Shown piece by piece: positions 46,773-58,594 of a stretch of DNA of 64,000 nt. The DNA is from Azolla caroliniana (lineage: Eukaryota > Polypodiophyta): contig JBHGNT010000006.1 of the NCBI GenBank assembly GCA_043228905.1, positions 1,426,001-1,490,000 on the forward strand. Reading direction: 5' to 3'. The notes beneath the pieces are model-generated. The model saw only the letters and a program-made list of their open reading frames with translations. It searched no databases and was not told the DNA's origin. A program made the position numbers and the translations under genes. Position 1 is the first letter of the stretch. Each line of letters starts with the position of its first letter.

Positions 46773-49226
46773 ATGAGCAATGAATCTTTGTGGACTAATG
46801 AACGATATACTCCCTTTTGGGTTTCGGAGGAGTTAACCAGAAGCATCGTCATGCCACATGATGACATATGTAATGGTGGTCAAAATGCTAAGGGTGATTC
46901 TGCTCTTTTGGCATTAATTAAAGCTTGTGCTAAGAGGAAGGACATTGAGAAAGGAACGATACTACATCAAAATCTCATGAAAAGAGGGTTACTTGAAAAT
47001 AACCCTTATCTGGCCAGCAGTTTGATCAGTATGTATGCCAAATGTGGAGTGCTCTCAAGAGCACAACATGTCCTTGAGGAGCTGTGCATCCGACACGTCG
47101 CCACTTGGAACGCATTAATCGCTGGTTATACCAGACATGGCTATGGTGATGAAGCAATGGAGTGTTTTGAACGTATGCATAGCGAGGGTGTTTCTCCTAA
47201 CACGGTTAGTTTCATTTGCATCTTGAAGGCATGTGGTGTCTCTGGAGCCATCCTCAAGGGCAAACAAATTCATGATAAGATTTTGCATAGAGGCTTCCTA
47301 GTGAATGATGTTGTGGTTGGCACTGCACTGGTTGACATGTATGCTAAATGTGGTGCCCTTTCAAAGGCATATCAAGTTCTAGAAGATCTTCCTTTCCGGA
47401 ATGTAGTCTCTTGGAATGCATTGATTGCAGGGTATACTCAACAAGGCCAAGGCAATGAAGCACTAAATTGTTTTGAACTGATGAAGAGTGAGGTCTCTCC
47501 AGATGCAGTCACATTTATTAGCATCTTGAAAGCATGTGGAAAAGTAAAAGATATAGACAAGGGTAAACAAATTCATGAGGATATTTTGCGTAGGGGATTG
47601 CTGGGGGAAGATATCGTACTTGGATGTGCTCTAGTGGGTATGTACACCAAATGTGGTGTGCTTGCAAAAGCACAAAAACTTCTTGAAGAATTTCCGATTC
47701 GAAACATAGTTTCTTGGTCTGCTCTCATTGCAGGATTTGCTGAACAAGGGCAAGGTAATGAAGCGCTAAACTGCTTTGAGAGGATGCAAAGTGAAGGCCT
47801 CTCTCCTGATGCTATCACCTTCATTTGTCTCCTGAAGGCATGTGGCAATACAGGAGCCATCGATAAGGGCAAACAAATTCATTATGAGATTGTGAGGAGG
47901 GGCTTATTGGAGAAAGACACAGTGCTTGGCACTGCCCTGGTGGATATGTATGTGAAATGTAGTATGCTCATGCAAGCACAACAAGTAATTGAGGAGCTTC
48001 CAGTTCGGGATGCTTTCTCTTGGTCAGCACTAATTGCAGGGTATGCCCAAGAAGGGCAGAGTAGAGAAGCATTGAACTGCTATGAACGGATGCAAAGAGA
48101 AGGTCTTGCCCCAGACAGTGTCACCTTCATTTGTATCTTGAAAGCTTGTGGTAGTGCAGGGATAATAGACATGGGAAAACGAATACATGAAGAGGTTGTG
48201 AGGTGGGGTTTCCTGGAGAACGATGTTGTGCTTGGGACTTCTTTAGTAGATATGTATGCCAAATGTGGTGCACTTGAGAAAGCGGAGAAAGTGCTTGAAG
48301 AACTACCCATACGAAATGTAGTCTCTTGGTCCGCCCTAATTGCTGGTTATTCACAACAAGGGCAAGGTCAGAAAGCTTTAAGTTGTTTTGAGAGGATGCA
48401 AGGTGAAGGACACCCTCCAAATGCAATCACATTTTTATCTGTTTTGAGTGCATGTAGTCACTGTGGACTAATGGATGAAGCTCAACTGCTTTTTGGGAAT
48501 ATGAATAGAAAATATGGCATTGTTCCGAACTCTGAGCATCATACTTGCATGGTAGTACTCTTTGGTTCTGCTGGATGCTTTGACAAGGCATTGTCTGTCA
48601 TCAAGGTGATGCCCTCCTCAGATTATCCTATAGTTTGGCTTGCTTTATTAGGTTCTTGTAGAAAATGGGGAAATTTGAAGCTTGGAATATTGACTTTTGA
48701 TCAAGCAGTACAAATAGATAATACTTGTGCTGCAGCTTATATTCTCATGGCTAATATATTTGGAGCTGCTGGCATGCAAGAGGATGCAGACAAAGTTGAA
48801 GCTATGAGACTGAAATATGCTGCTTCAGGAAGACAAGGAAATAGTTTGTGGGTTGACACAAGTGGAAAACTCCATTCTTTTTCCATTGGAGGTAATACTA
48901 AGCATTCCCAAAGTAAGGATATTCATGCTAAAATTGAAGCTGTTTCTCTGAAAATGTCACATGAAGGACATTCCCAAAGTGCATGGTGGATATTACAAAA
49001 CATTTTGGGTGTGGTATGTGGGCATAGTGATAAATTGGCTATTGCTTGTGCCCTCATAAATACAAAACTTGGTGAAGCAATATATATTGTGAACAATATG
49101 TGTCTCTGTAAGGATTGTCATGATGTTGTATCACTTATATCAAAGATAGAGAAGCGAAAGATTATGGTGAGGGATCTCAATCGCCTTCATATTTTTGAAG
49201 CTGGAAAATGTGTTTGTGGGGATTAA
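46773..49226 (+). CDS. PLS-class PPR protein with a degenerate DYW domain
   Basis: A single-exon 817-residue protein. Such proteins bind organelle RNA, and intact DYW domains deaminate C to U. Five near-identical triads of about 101 residues carry 'MYAKCG' near residues 87, 188, 288, 389 and 490, each with VSW(N/S)ALIAGY and TFICILKACG blocks. E/E+ motifs follow (SEHHTCMVVLFGSAG), then a DYW region from KLHSFSIGGN. The zinc ligands C779, C782 and H783 (CKDCH) are present. The HxE motif is HSD (751-753), so the catalytic glutamate is replaced by aspartate. The protein stops at CVCGD with TAA, lacking the final YW. No clear targeting peptide is seen. There are no inactivating mutations in the repeats. 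It may act as an RNA binder without deaminase activity, or be early in decay. Confidence 0.8.
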   Translation: MSNESLWTNERYTPFWVSEELTRSIVMPHDDICNGGQNAKGDSALLALIKACAKRKDIEKGTILHQNLMKRGLLENNPYLASSLISMYAKCGVLSRAQHVLEELCIRHVATWNALIAGYTRHGYGDEAMECFERMHSEGVSPNTVSFICILKACGVSGAILKGKQIHDKILHRGFLVNDVVVGTALVDMYAKCGALSKAYQVLEDLPFRNVVSWNALIAGYTQQGQGNEALNCFELMKSEVSPDAVTFISILKACGKVKDIDKGKQIHEDILRRGLLGEDIVLGCALVGMYTKCGVLAKAQKLLEEFPIRNIVSWSALIAGFAEQGQGNEALNCFERMQSEGLSPDAITFICLLKACGNTGAIDKGKQIHYEIVRRGLLEKDTVLGTALVDMYVKCSMLMQAQQVIEELPVRDAFSWSALIAGYAQEGQSREALNCYERMQREGLAPDSVTFICILKACGSAGIIDMGKRIHEEVVRWGFLENDVVLGTSLVDMYAKCGALEKAEKVLEELPIRNVVSWSALIAGYSQQGQGQKALSCFERMQGEGHPPNAITFLSVLSACSHCGLMDEAQLLFGNMNRKYGIVPNSEHHTCMVVLFGSAGCFDKALSVIKVMPSSDYPIVWLALLGSCRKWGNLKLGILTFDQAVQIDNTCAAAYILMANIFGAAGMQEDADKVEAMRLKYAASGRQGNSLWVDTSGKLHSFSIGGNTKHSQSKDIHAKIEAVSLKMSHEGHSQSAWWILQNILGVVCGHSDKLAIACALINTKLGEAIYIVNNMCLCKDCHDVVSLISKIEKRKIMVRDLNRLHIFEAGKCVCGD

Positions 49227-49600
49227 TATGTGCTTTTTACAAGTGGCTTCAACCATCATGAAATGATTGATTCAGATCATCACATATAGAAGTGGCAAAG
49301 AATGCCATCGTATGCATGCAAATGTCATGGTGAATCACAAGTCATTCATCACACAAACACCAACAATATGTATATCTGTTGGGATTGTCATATTGCCTAT
49401 CACTCATACTGAAGATAACAAAATGAAGGATTATGATAAGATATCTCAATTGCTTTCATGTTGTTAAAGTTGGAAATTGTGTTAGTTGTTAATATGTAAT
49501 ATGCACTTGTTACAAGGGCTTTCAACCATCATGTAGTTGATTGATTGAGTCATCATATATAGAAGCTAAACGCAAAAAAATAACTGTAGACTTCTTAAAT
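49092..49600 (+). repeat. 270-bp tandem duplication of the DYW tail and 3' flank
   Basis: 'aacaatatgtgtctctgta' at 49092 (inside the PPR coding end) recurs as 'aacaatatgtatatctgtt' at 49362, and the similarity continues through the end of the DYW region, the stop and the following flank. The same 270-bp spacing is present in the inverted pseudogene ('aatccct' at 38151 and 37881), so the tandem is older than the inverted duplication. Confidence 0.85.
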
Positions 49601-50774
49601 ATCGATGATACTGATCTCAATGCATCAAGTGGCTTTAGGATTGGATGAATGGTGGTTAGGGAATGATCGATGCAGTGAATCTAGGGAATGATAAAGTATA
49701 CCGTGTGCATCTAGGTGCCTTTCATGGATCTTCACAATCTAGTGCCTGTATTCCGTGTATCCTGATACTTTCTGTTACTTTCATCATCGGCATTCCTTTG
49801 TTTGCTCAATGTTGACTCTGGTACATTGTCGGTGAAGATGTGGGTCTATGGAAGAATTTAGTTATCTGTTATTGCTAACATGTCCTCTGTGTTTAATAAA
49901 AGCAATAATATGTCCTGTGTGCTTAATAAAAGAGTTGATTCCCTATGCTTTAGCAGTTTGAGTAAGCCTTGGCCAAATCAACAGAGACCAACTTCTACAT
50001 CATCCATTGAATGGTGATGCACTCAGCAAAGAGTGTTGCATGCTTCTCTCTGATGTGTTTGTAGGTGGGCATCTACACTCTTGACTTCCCCTTGGTATGC
50101 AAAACTTGCAATGTTTGTTGACCCTTGGTATGCAAAATGCTTTCCCCGCATTGATCTCTAGTTGGTGGGAGGAAACTCTGAGTTGTCCTATTGATTTTTG
50201 AGCCCAATGGGGCATGTAGATGTTAATATGTATCGCGGTCTCAGTATAAATCCATCTTATAAGTAGCTCATGATATGAGCTTTGTAGTGGGACATCTGTA
50301 GAAATCCTTCAACAACTTTTCCCTGTGTCTCTGACGTTCTATCAAGATCAGCCCCAAGCACCGTTGGTCCTCATATTCCATTACCTTGCATGGTGGGCCA
50401 AAGCCTTGGTTAAAGAGTTAATAGTATCTCTCTCTTATTTCATACAAAACAATACAGTGGCAAACATAGTGTCCTTCATATTCTACTCCCTGATGACACA
50501 ATTGACAGATTCTTTCTTCCAGAGGTGTGTGTGCATATCTGCCTGCCTCAATCTCTTAAAAAATGTTGAATAGATATATATCCGTATAAGAGGGTCTTAT
50601 GATGAATCCATAGTTGCCCCATCACATTGTGCGACACAGGCAATAGATACATAGCCATATAAGAGGGCCTTATGATGAATCCATCATTCGATATGTGGAG
50701 AAAGTGTCTCATAGTGGGCCATATTCCTACCAAGAGATGTTGTGGGCCTGATCCATGTTAGAGAGAGAAAGAAA
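49601..50774. other. Unassigned stretch
   Basis: No gene identified. A short duplication of 'tataagaggg(t/c)cttatgatga' recurs at about 50584 and 50657 (73 bp apart). Confidence 0.4.
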
Positions 50775-50830
50775 GATATATTAACGTCTTTTAAGAGGCC
50801 AAAATGGCCTATAAAACCAAACAAGAGATT
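50775..50830 (+). promoter_or_regulatory. Dispersed copy of the PPR-upstream TATA block
   Basis: It reads ATATTAACGTCTTTTAAGAGG and on to TATAAAACC (50810-50818) and AAACAAGAGATTACA, closely matching the inverted block at 39245-39312. No PPR open frame follows here, so it is either an orphaned PPR promoter piece or a dispersed repeat. Confidence 0.4.
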
Positions 50831-50866
50831 ACATTGAAAGTGTTGTCTTGTCTTTGAGAACAACAA

Positions 50867-50869
<3 letters not shown>

Positions 50870-50897
<28 letters not shown>
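50870..50897. repeat. (GA)n microsatellite
   Basis: About 14 GA units immediately before the tRNA-like sequence. Confidence 0.95.
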
Positions 50898-50898
<1 letters not shown>

Positions 50899-50901
<3 letters not shown>

Positions 50902-50966
50902 TGTAGCTCAATTGGTAAGGTTGCCCAATGGAGACCAGGTGCTCATGGGTTCAACCCCTACATTCC
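50899..50966 (+). mobile_element. tRNA-derived SINE head (tRNA-like sequence)
   Basis: GGATGTAGCTCAATTGG contains a polymerase III A box, and GGGTTCAACCC (50947-50957) is a perfect B box and T-arm. The ends GGATGTA and TACATTCC nearly pair as an acceptor stem. The anticodon arm does not fold cleanly and about 110 bases of non-tRNA sequence follow before a (GA)n tract, which fits a SINE better than a functional tRNA gene. Confidence 0.6.
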
Positions 50967-51073
50967 ATAGTGGCATCTAGTGAAATAAGAGATATCTATG
51001 GAGTAATAGAGGTGAGAAAATTGAGTTTCGACTTAGCACTAGGGTAAACGACTTAGCACTAGGGTAAGCTAAT

Positions 51074-51076
<3 letters not shown>

Positions 51077-51138
<62 letters not shown>
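51077..51138. repeat. (GA)n microsatellite
   Basis: About 31 GA units. Confidence 0.95.
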
Positions 51139-51142
<4 letters not shown>

Positions 51143-51365
51143 AAGATGCAATCTCTTCACATTTTGGAGAACAACAAACCAAAATAAATATTACAAGATT
51201 ACTAAAATTACTTAAAGTACCAAATATTCCTGTAAAGAAAGAAATATGATTTTATTTTATTTTGGCAGGGTTTGAAAGATGGCCACAAGGTATGATATCC
51301 TTGAACTTAGTGATCTAGTGTTGTACTCTTAATGAAAGAAGACAAGGGGAGATTATTAAATACAG

Positions 51366-52598
51366 GACTATGTAAATTATACCAAAAGAAAGAGAAGAGC
51401 CGCTGAGAAAAGGGATTTGCTGAAGTGGAGATGTTGTGAAATACATTATGGGAACTTTGAAGAGGTATTTTTCTTCATATTCGTATTGTTAAAATTGTGT
51501 GTGTGTGTGTGTGTGTGGTTTCATGTCATGGATCCTTCTGTGCTCCTTTGCAGCTTTATTGGTCTTCTGGCATGTCACGCAAGAAAGGGGGACTTGGTCA
51601 CAGAAATTTTGAAGGGAATCGGCCTAATTATTTCGAAGGATATAGAAAGCAAAAGAGTATCATGCTTTCTGCTTGAGCCATGTCTACTTTATAATTTTCA
51701 AATTTTATATTTTCTTTATGCACGTGAAAATTTTGACTTTCGCCTTATTTAGTGTATAATCAGTTCCTCAGAAAGTTGAGGGAATGCTCTTAATTTATTC
51801 TCTCTATTCGTTAATGGAAAAAAATATCAACCCCCTATTCAACCATGGTTATGAAAACATTCCCTATTACTGGAGAGCACGCATTTGTATACAAACGAGA
51901 TGCATGGAAAATATAAAAAAAGCTTCCTAGGTGTGTCTTGGGTGGTGTACATTCTATAGAAATTTACAGTATAAATAAGAAGCGTTTAACAATGGCAGTT
52001 CTCACATTGTCAGGACAATCATTTCAAAGTAATAGTGCTCATGACATCTCATTTTATTTCCCTATCTAGCTTGTTCACGTGCATACTCCATAAGCCTCTT
52101 TTTTGTGGTATTAACTTTCTTCATTCTTAGCTCTATAATTGCTATTATGCTGTTATGCAATAACCTTGTCTTAAATATTGTGCACACTAGTCGAGTGCGA
52201 ATCATTGATTCAAATTGTGCTATTTATTTTTCACATTTAGGAACAAATCCTGAGGCTCCTCGGAAGGGTTCGAAGAAATCATTCCATGAATTTTGGTCAA
52301 GGGAGAGCTTTAGTCAATTCTGGGGTGGTTTCTTTGAAGATTTTAGATTTGCATATGATGTTCCTTTCCCAGAGGGTAGAAAACGGGCTACTGGGGCATC
52401 CTCACCTCGAACTGGATTCTCTGATGACAAGAAAGTAACTAAAGAAGCTCCGACGATAGGGTCACCATCAGATAGAAAGATCCTTGGACTACCTCCATCT
52501 GGTTCTCTAACAATTGAGGAGTTAAAAAAAGCGTAAGTGTTTTGTTTTACTTTTTACGTACTCTTTGTATTGTTTCATTTTCTTGATTATCATCGATG

Positions 52599-52636
<38 letters not shown>

Positions 52637-53224
52637 AAATTAAGTTTTAATCTTCATAAATATTCAGGTTCCGTGCATCTGCATTGAAATGGCACCCTGA
52701 TCGACATGAAGATGTTGCGAAGGTCAGTAGTGATTACATGTTGCTTTACCTATATTTGGATCAAAACTTCGTACTGAAAACTAGGTATTTTTATATATAA
52801 CATATAAAGAATCAATTTTTAAATGTTTAGAATTTTATTTGGATAAAATTTTGTACTCATTTATGTAGCATATGAAAAATGTTTTTTTGCAACTCTGAAG
52901 CGATTTTTGTAAATATTTTTTCAATCCTTGCTTGGTGAAGATAATAGTCCAGGTGTCATAATTTATCCAAATCAAATTTTTGTACTCATTTGTGGTGCAT
53001 ATATAAAATGATTCTTTCTCACACATGCATCCCCCCTTGTAGGTTTCGTGTTAGGTTTTGGCTTTGACATTGGCCCATGTTGTCTTAGCATACCTAACAT
53101 ATTGACACTCACACACTGAAATAATACATATATATAACATTTGCAGGCGAATGCTGAGGCAAGATTCAAGGATTGCGGGGCAGCATATAAGTCACTGCTA
53201 CTTGCATTAGCCAAATATGGTTAG
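51366..53224 (+). CDS. J-domain protein with a C-terminal J-like domain (5' end unresolved)
   Basis: A co-chaperone-like protein. Five exons join in frame to 188 residues: 51366-51464, 51554-51596, 52241-52532, 52668-52722, 53147-53224. The N-terminal part is basic (DYVNYTKRKRRAAEKRDLLK). The middle carries SFHEFWSRESFSQFWGGFF and a Ser/Pro linker. The C-terminus is a J-like domain: LTIEELKKAFRASALKWHPD with HPD at 52693-52701, then ARFKDCGAAYKSLL. HPD is the loop that stimulates Hsp70. All introns are GT-AG. The first exon with the start codon was not found. A candidate ATG at 51279 (MATRYDILEL) does not splice in frame to 51366. A (TA)n tract lies in intron 3. Similar plant proteins with the J domain at the C-terminus exist; cellular location is unknown. 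Confidence 0.8.
52600..52633. repeat. (TA)n microsatellite
   Basis: About 17 TA units in intron 3 of the J-domain gene, 34 bases before the acceptor. Confidence 0.95.
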
Positions 53225-54183
53225 GGACAATTGTTAAGTTCCTAACAGTACTAACACATTTTTCTTGAATATTGAAGAACCGAGAAATCTCTTTCTTTTG
53301 TTAATATGCAAATTATATGAAAATTGTGTGCACTGCATGTTATATACAAGCCAGAGCAATAATTGAAAAGCTCTCATGATTTCATGGATTTTTAATGAAA
53401 TATATCCATTCTTCAGATGCTTGATAGGCTACTCACTTGGTGAGGCCGAATGAATCATTTGTAATATCCATTGAAAATAAATTAAGATTACGTTCTTTAG
53501 ATTCCTTTGAGAATAAAGGAAAGGAATATTTACTGCTCAAAATTACTCTTTTAAAACTGGGAACAATTATGAGCAACATTCTTATTGATATCTAGGTTTT
53601 TATCTTTCATTTAGGTGAAAATTTTTGTTTTTGTTTTTGCATCATCAAAAGAGGTTTTCTGAATCAATAAAGTTGTAGTGAGTTCACGTTGACAGATATT
53701 GTCTCTGGTAAATTTCAAAGTGTTTTGAAGGAAATTAAGAAGTTAACTTCGTTTTAAAAATGTTCTTGGGGTCCAATTAAACTTTTCTTTTTACGTATTA
53801 TTGCATCTTGTTATGTGATAGTTTTTAGAAAAATGCATTGGTTCGATTGCTAGATATGCATATAAAGTGACATTCACAAAGATTATGTGTCAATACAAAC
53901 ATTCTTTTACATATGAGAGTAGCTTACAATGGTATTCTTCATGTGTGTTCACACTTTAGAGCTTAGATAGGATCTAGATTAGTTCGACTACAGAGCTAGT
54001 TGACATAGATGATAGTTGCAACAATTAAATGTGAGAAAGAGGGTAGGTATTTATGTTTTGTGTTTGGTCTTATTGTCACCTTAAATGTGCAAGTCAATTG
54101 AAGGTAGTGGGGATATTCTTTTTTCGTCAATCAACTTCTCATTTAATATGGTCTACCTCCTTAGGTACAAGCTAGTGCTAGAT
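53225..54183. other. J-domain gene 3' flank and unassigned sequence
   Basis: The 3' untranslated region probably occupies the first 200-300 bases (aataaa-like runs near 53476). Nothing else is recognisable. Confidence 0.4.
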
Positions 54184-54521
54184 TGTACTCATCTTAAAGT
54201 CAATGACACATACTACATTTAACTTGCCAATAGAGAGTATTCTTCTAGTCGACATGTTTAGTCAATCCCCGTGCCATATCTCCCTCTTTCCTAAATACAT
54301 TCTATTCGACTCATCTATGGGTTTTCAGATTGATACCTCTTTGATCCATATTTGTACTCATCTTAGCATCAATGACACATAAATCTTAACTTGCCAATAG
54401 AGAGTATTCTTCTAGTTGACATGTCTAGTCAATCCCCTTGCCATATTTCCCTCTTTCCTAAATACATTCTATCCAACTCGTCTATTGGTTTTCGCATTGA
54501 TACCTCTTTGATCCATATGGT
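54184..54521. repeat. 169-bp tandem duplication, two copies
   Basis: Units 54184-54352 and 54353-54521 both run from 'tgtactcatctta' to 'cctctttgatccata', with 'ttgccaatagagagtattct' in the middle of each. Divergence is low. Confidence 0.92.
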
Positions 54522-56690
54522 TGAGTTGCAAAATAACTACTCATTTGGAGTTCTGTGCACTCTAAGAATACATGTAGGGATAAACTTGTAACTTGTAATT
54601 TTAATTATGTATAGTATTTTTATTAAGGTAGTTTGGTGTAATGGTAGATAGTTGAGATTGATAAACTATTGGATGAGGCTTGAACTTTGCCAAATGCAAA
54701 TTAAAGGTATATAAGCATTTTGGGAAAGTCATTGTCAAGAGTTTCATTTAAACTTTGGAAACCGATATTTCAATGCAATGAGCGTTGCTTGGATATACCT
54801 CCAAACTGTGACTACTTGGATTATAAAAGTTTTGCATAATATGTCTATGCCAATATGTAATTTACATACACTTTTATAATCAACATAGCAACAACCATAG
54901 CAATCCTATGATAAAAAGTATCAACCATAGCAAATTATAATGTGGGAACTCTAAATGAATTTAAGAGAATAGATCATGCCAATAAAAAAGAGGTGCACCT
55001 GTTGTCTACTCAGACAAGAACTATTAGTCTGTCAAAGCCTGGCAACAAAAACAAAGCTGCCAAAGAAGAAACGATGCAGAAGTTCTATCTATTATCGTGA
55101 TTCGTACAACATTGCTTTGAAGAGTGGAATGAGCCATTTCAACGGATGGATGGGTGGATGGATGGATAGGTAGATGGGCAAAATGTCTGAAGCCCAATCC
55201 TCCATTTTTGGGTAGGAAATGATGAATAGTTTTTGAGGCATGTTTCAAAACCAAGCTCTAAACCCTAACCCTAAACCGTTCTTTAGGATGGTGGTGGTGA
55301 GGTGGACATGTCTAAGGTATGGGGGGTGGGAATGGAGTGTTTATTCCTTGGGAATTCCGATTCTCAGAATTTATCTAATGAGCATGTGCTCATTTTAAAT
55401 GGGGGGATGTTTGTTGCTTTTGAGCTATGAGATTATGGTACCCTTGGGACTTTCTTAATCTCTTCTCTAGGATAAGTTAAATATCTCTTTTATCATGTTC
55501 CTTACCTAATTAACCTCCACCTCTCATGTTGCATTTGGTATCAAGGTGGATTAACTATCTTTGGAACTTTGTTTGTTTACGCTTTTGTCCGCATGTCGTC
55601 CTAGTTCCGTGTTCTTGTTGTTTTATTTAAACTTAATGCAATATGTTGGGCTTGATGAAATTAACATATATCCCAACCTCAGAAGGACGTATAATAGACA
55701 CTAGATTGATGTTGACATTTTTCTTCTTTTCCAAGCACTTGGAAACTATGTGAACACACCCATATCATTCCTAGTGTGAACTACGAAAGGTGGTTTTTTG
55801 TCCTTGGTTAGTAGCAATGGTGGGTGTGCTTGTCAAGGAAGTGCTCACTTGTTCATAAAACCTTTTGTTGGTATAAATTTAATTGCCTTTTTTTTCTTGG
55901 GCGTTCACATAACATATGGGTACCCCTAATGCTTAAAACACTTCATTTTAGTTTTCTTCCAAGGTCCTCTCTCTTGCCTTGAGGTGCATTGATCATGGCA
56001 TAATACATCATACACAAAGACACATGCATTGTCTTCATCTACATAGTGGCAAAAGACCTCATCCTCTGTCCCTACATTAGCCTCATCTAAATAGTAGGAT
56101 AGAAGGCCTCCCCCATTTTGAATTTGAGACTCTTGTTCGACTCTTCTTCATTGTCATCTTTTAGGTTCCGAGTTGTCGTTTCTATGCCTAGTGAGGGTTG
56201 AAGCAGCATAATGGCAAAGAGTGTCTATCTAAAGCCAGTGGTGGGGATCTTTAATGTTCCCCTACTAGAACTTGGCCAAATATCCATGTTGAGGATTTTC
56301 AACAATTATTGGGTGATGCCTAATAAAATCCTTTGCAAAGTGGGTAGCAAATATTTTGCACACATAGTATCCTGTACGTTTCTCAATCCTTCTTGCTTGC
56401 ACATCCACCAAGGTTTGGAAGTTGTATTTGGTAGTACTATTGTGAAGACAAAGGGAATTATCTTTCATGCTCACGGTCCCGTTGCAACCTTGGATGAAGG
56501 ATCTATACTTTCCACTATTAGGAAGTCATGGAATGTGTGATCTCAGAGCCCTCCTTTGAACCTATTCATAAGTTTAATATCTGACAATCTATATATTGGT
56601 TCATTCACACTAGTAATGTAAATCATTTGCCAAAAGGATGTCATCCATGATTTTTTTCGGTTCTTGTTTTGAGAAGAAAAGTTAATTATC
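54522..56690. other. Unassigned stretch
   Basis: No supported gene. At 55257-55277 there is a short telomere-like run (ctctaaaccctaaccctaaa), too short to mean more than an interstitial motif. A 109-codon frame at 56211-56540 has no domain I recognise. Confidence 0.4.
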
Positions 56691-57130
56691 CGTTGTTTGG
56701 AAGACGATACGGTCTGGTCTACGATATCTTCTCTAGTAGTTTGGGTATTGTGGAAGGCTAGATGTAAATGTGTATTTCAGAAAATTAAACAGAATGCAGT
56801 TGAGTTAGTCAAAGAGGTATGGTTAATGCTATTACACACTTTAAATGCAATAGTTGGTGAGCCTGAGGTTGTGATTCGTAAACAACAACAGTTTCACGAA
56901 ATTTGGAAAAATGTTGAGGTCTTCACCTCTTTTGGAGAAAGAATAAAGTGGAGATATGTTCCACCAAGATGCCTTTTTCCACCCCCCCCCCCCCCCCCCC
57001 CCCCCTGTCTTGGAACAACCCTACATGAGGGCTTTTGATACTTGACATGTTGGTTGATGTGGATATGAGGGTTGTAATATATTGTATGAATTCGTTGTAG
57101 CCTTTCGACATCTTTCCATTAATACCAAGG
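56691..57130 (+). mobile_element. LINE 3' end remnant
   Basis: The frame from 56697 reads WVLWKARCKCVFQ and EVWLMLLHTLNA, the tail that follows the zinc-binding RT domain in plant LINEs; compare LWYVWKARYLKVFQ in the LINE at 58760-59520. It is broken by a 24-base poly-C run (56982-57005) and ends in a short A-rich tract (gaaaaaaagag, about 57141). Confidence 0.6.
56982..57005. repeat. Poly-C run of 24 bases
   Basis: An uninterrupted homopolymer of C in an AT-rich neighbourhood. Confidence 0.95.
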
Positions 57131-57141
57131 TGAACCTTCTT

Positions 57142-58594
57142 TGAAAAAAAGAGAGAGTTAATTATCTGGGTTCCGTTGGTCCTTATCTATTATTTCTAAG
57201 TTGAGCATGTATGAACAAAACAAATTACAATATAACATCCTCCACTTTAAGAGGAAGCTGTTTAACCCATTGAGAATGTTTTGACAATATTTATTTTTAC
57301 TTGCCTTCTTATGAATGTATTTAGATTCTTTAACCAATCTAAATCTAGTGACTTGACCAGTTTCTCCCTTTGATCTAGCCATGTCATGGCAATGTTCTTA
57401 GAAATGCATGGGCAATTAAATGTATGGCAAGTACTTAACAATTATTCATATCTTTCTAAAAAAAACCTATGACATGAAAATTTATTGAGCAAAACAAAGT
57501 TAACGCAAAATCTCTCAAATAACAAACATAAGACAAGCTTTAACAATGTTTTTTTCCTTTTTTTCTTCAAAAAATAACGTCTTCCATTAGTTATAAAATT
57601 TTATAGATGAGAATGTTACATACAAATCCCAGTAGGGACGCGATAGTTCCATATTATGTGGAGGCCCACTGACTCAAGAAAGGGAGAGGACGACCATTGT
57701 TGGAGGAAAGCTAATCATTTAGGGTTTGAGGTTTAACAATGTATTCTTTATTAATAAGAACTATTCAAAGAAATAACTCTACTAAAACCAAATTGGCAAT
57801 CATATTCTGAATGATATCGTAATGGTAAAGATATATGTTGCAAAACAATAACCTTTAGAGGATAAGTGAATGAAATCATTGGTTAATCTGGCTAAAAGAA
57901 AGGTCGAATGGTGGAAATCACTAGAACACAAAAAATATCTAATAGCTAAGGCCAAGCAATATAACTAATATATGGTGGTGGGGAAGATCCGGTATAATTG
58001 ACACTTCCATTTAAGAGCAATCAATCATGTTGTTTTCCTAGTGAATAGGGGCTTGCCATAAACCAATCTTGGTTTTGAAAATGTTTAACTTTTTTTATTT
58101 TAATAAAACTCTATGTTCGGGATCTGAACACAAACCAACCCACCTCCCTTGAAACAAGAGATTTTATTGCCCCATCAAAAAGAAATATATGTAGAGAGAG
58201 GGGAACACACACACACACATTAAATATAACTAAAGCTTAGTTACCAATAGATGATTGCTTGAATACAACATCATTATGGGTTACCCAAATGGTTCATGGC
58301 GCCAAATTGTGATCTCTTCATAACAAATTTTTCTTTCCTAGCAAAGCAATTAAAACTTTTTAGGGATGTTCTAGAAGTTGTTGTCACCTTTGATGTTGGA
58401 GGAATAGTCATTTAAAATTAATTAAACCTAATTATCTGAAGGATTTATCACAACTATAAGGCTCCAATAAGCAACCAAATTGGGAATATCTATATTGTGA
58501 ATATTAAGGACTCCTTGCCCCCCTTGGAGTTTGTGAGCAATATGGATATTCCATATTGAAACATTGAGAGTTTGGATTTTTCAAAGTTAACTTC
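57142..58594. other. Unassigned stretch
   Basis: AT-rich, no recognisable gene. Part of 58300-58590 may be upstream sequence of the LINE that follows. Confidence 0.4.

Noticed and set aside
50899-50966. A functional tRNA gene
   Set aside because: A and B boxes are present but the anticodon arm does not fold well and the downstream sequence fits a SINE.
51279-51289. First exon of the J-domain gene (ATGGCCACAAG then GT)
   Set aside because: Joining it to the exon at 51366 gives an immediate stop, so the true first exon is elsewhere or this model is wrong.
55257-55277. Interstitial telomere repeat
   Set aside because: Only about three imperfect units; too short to indicate a former chromosome end.
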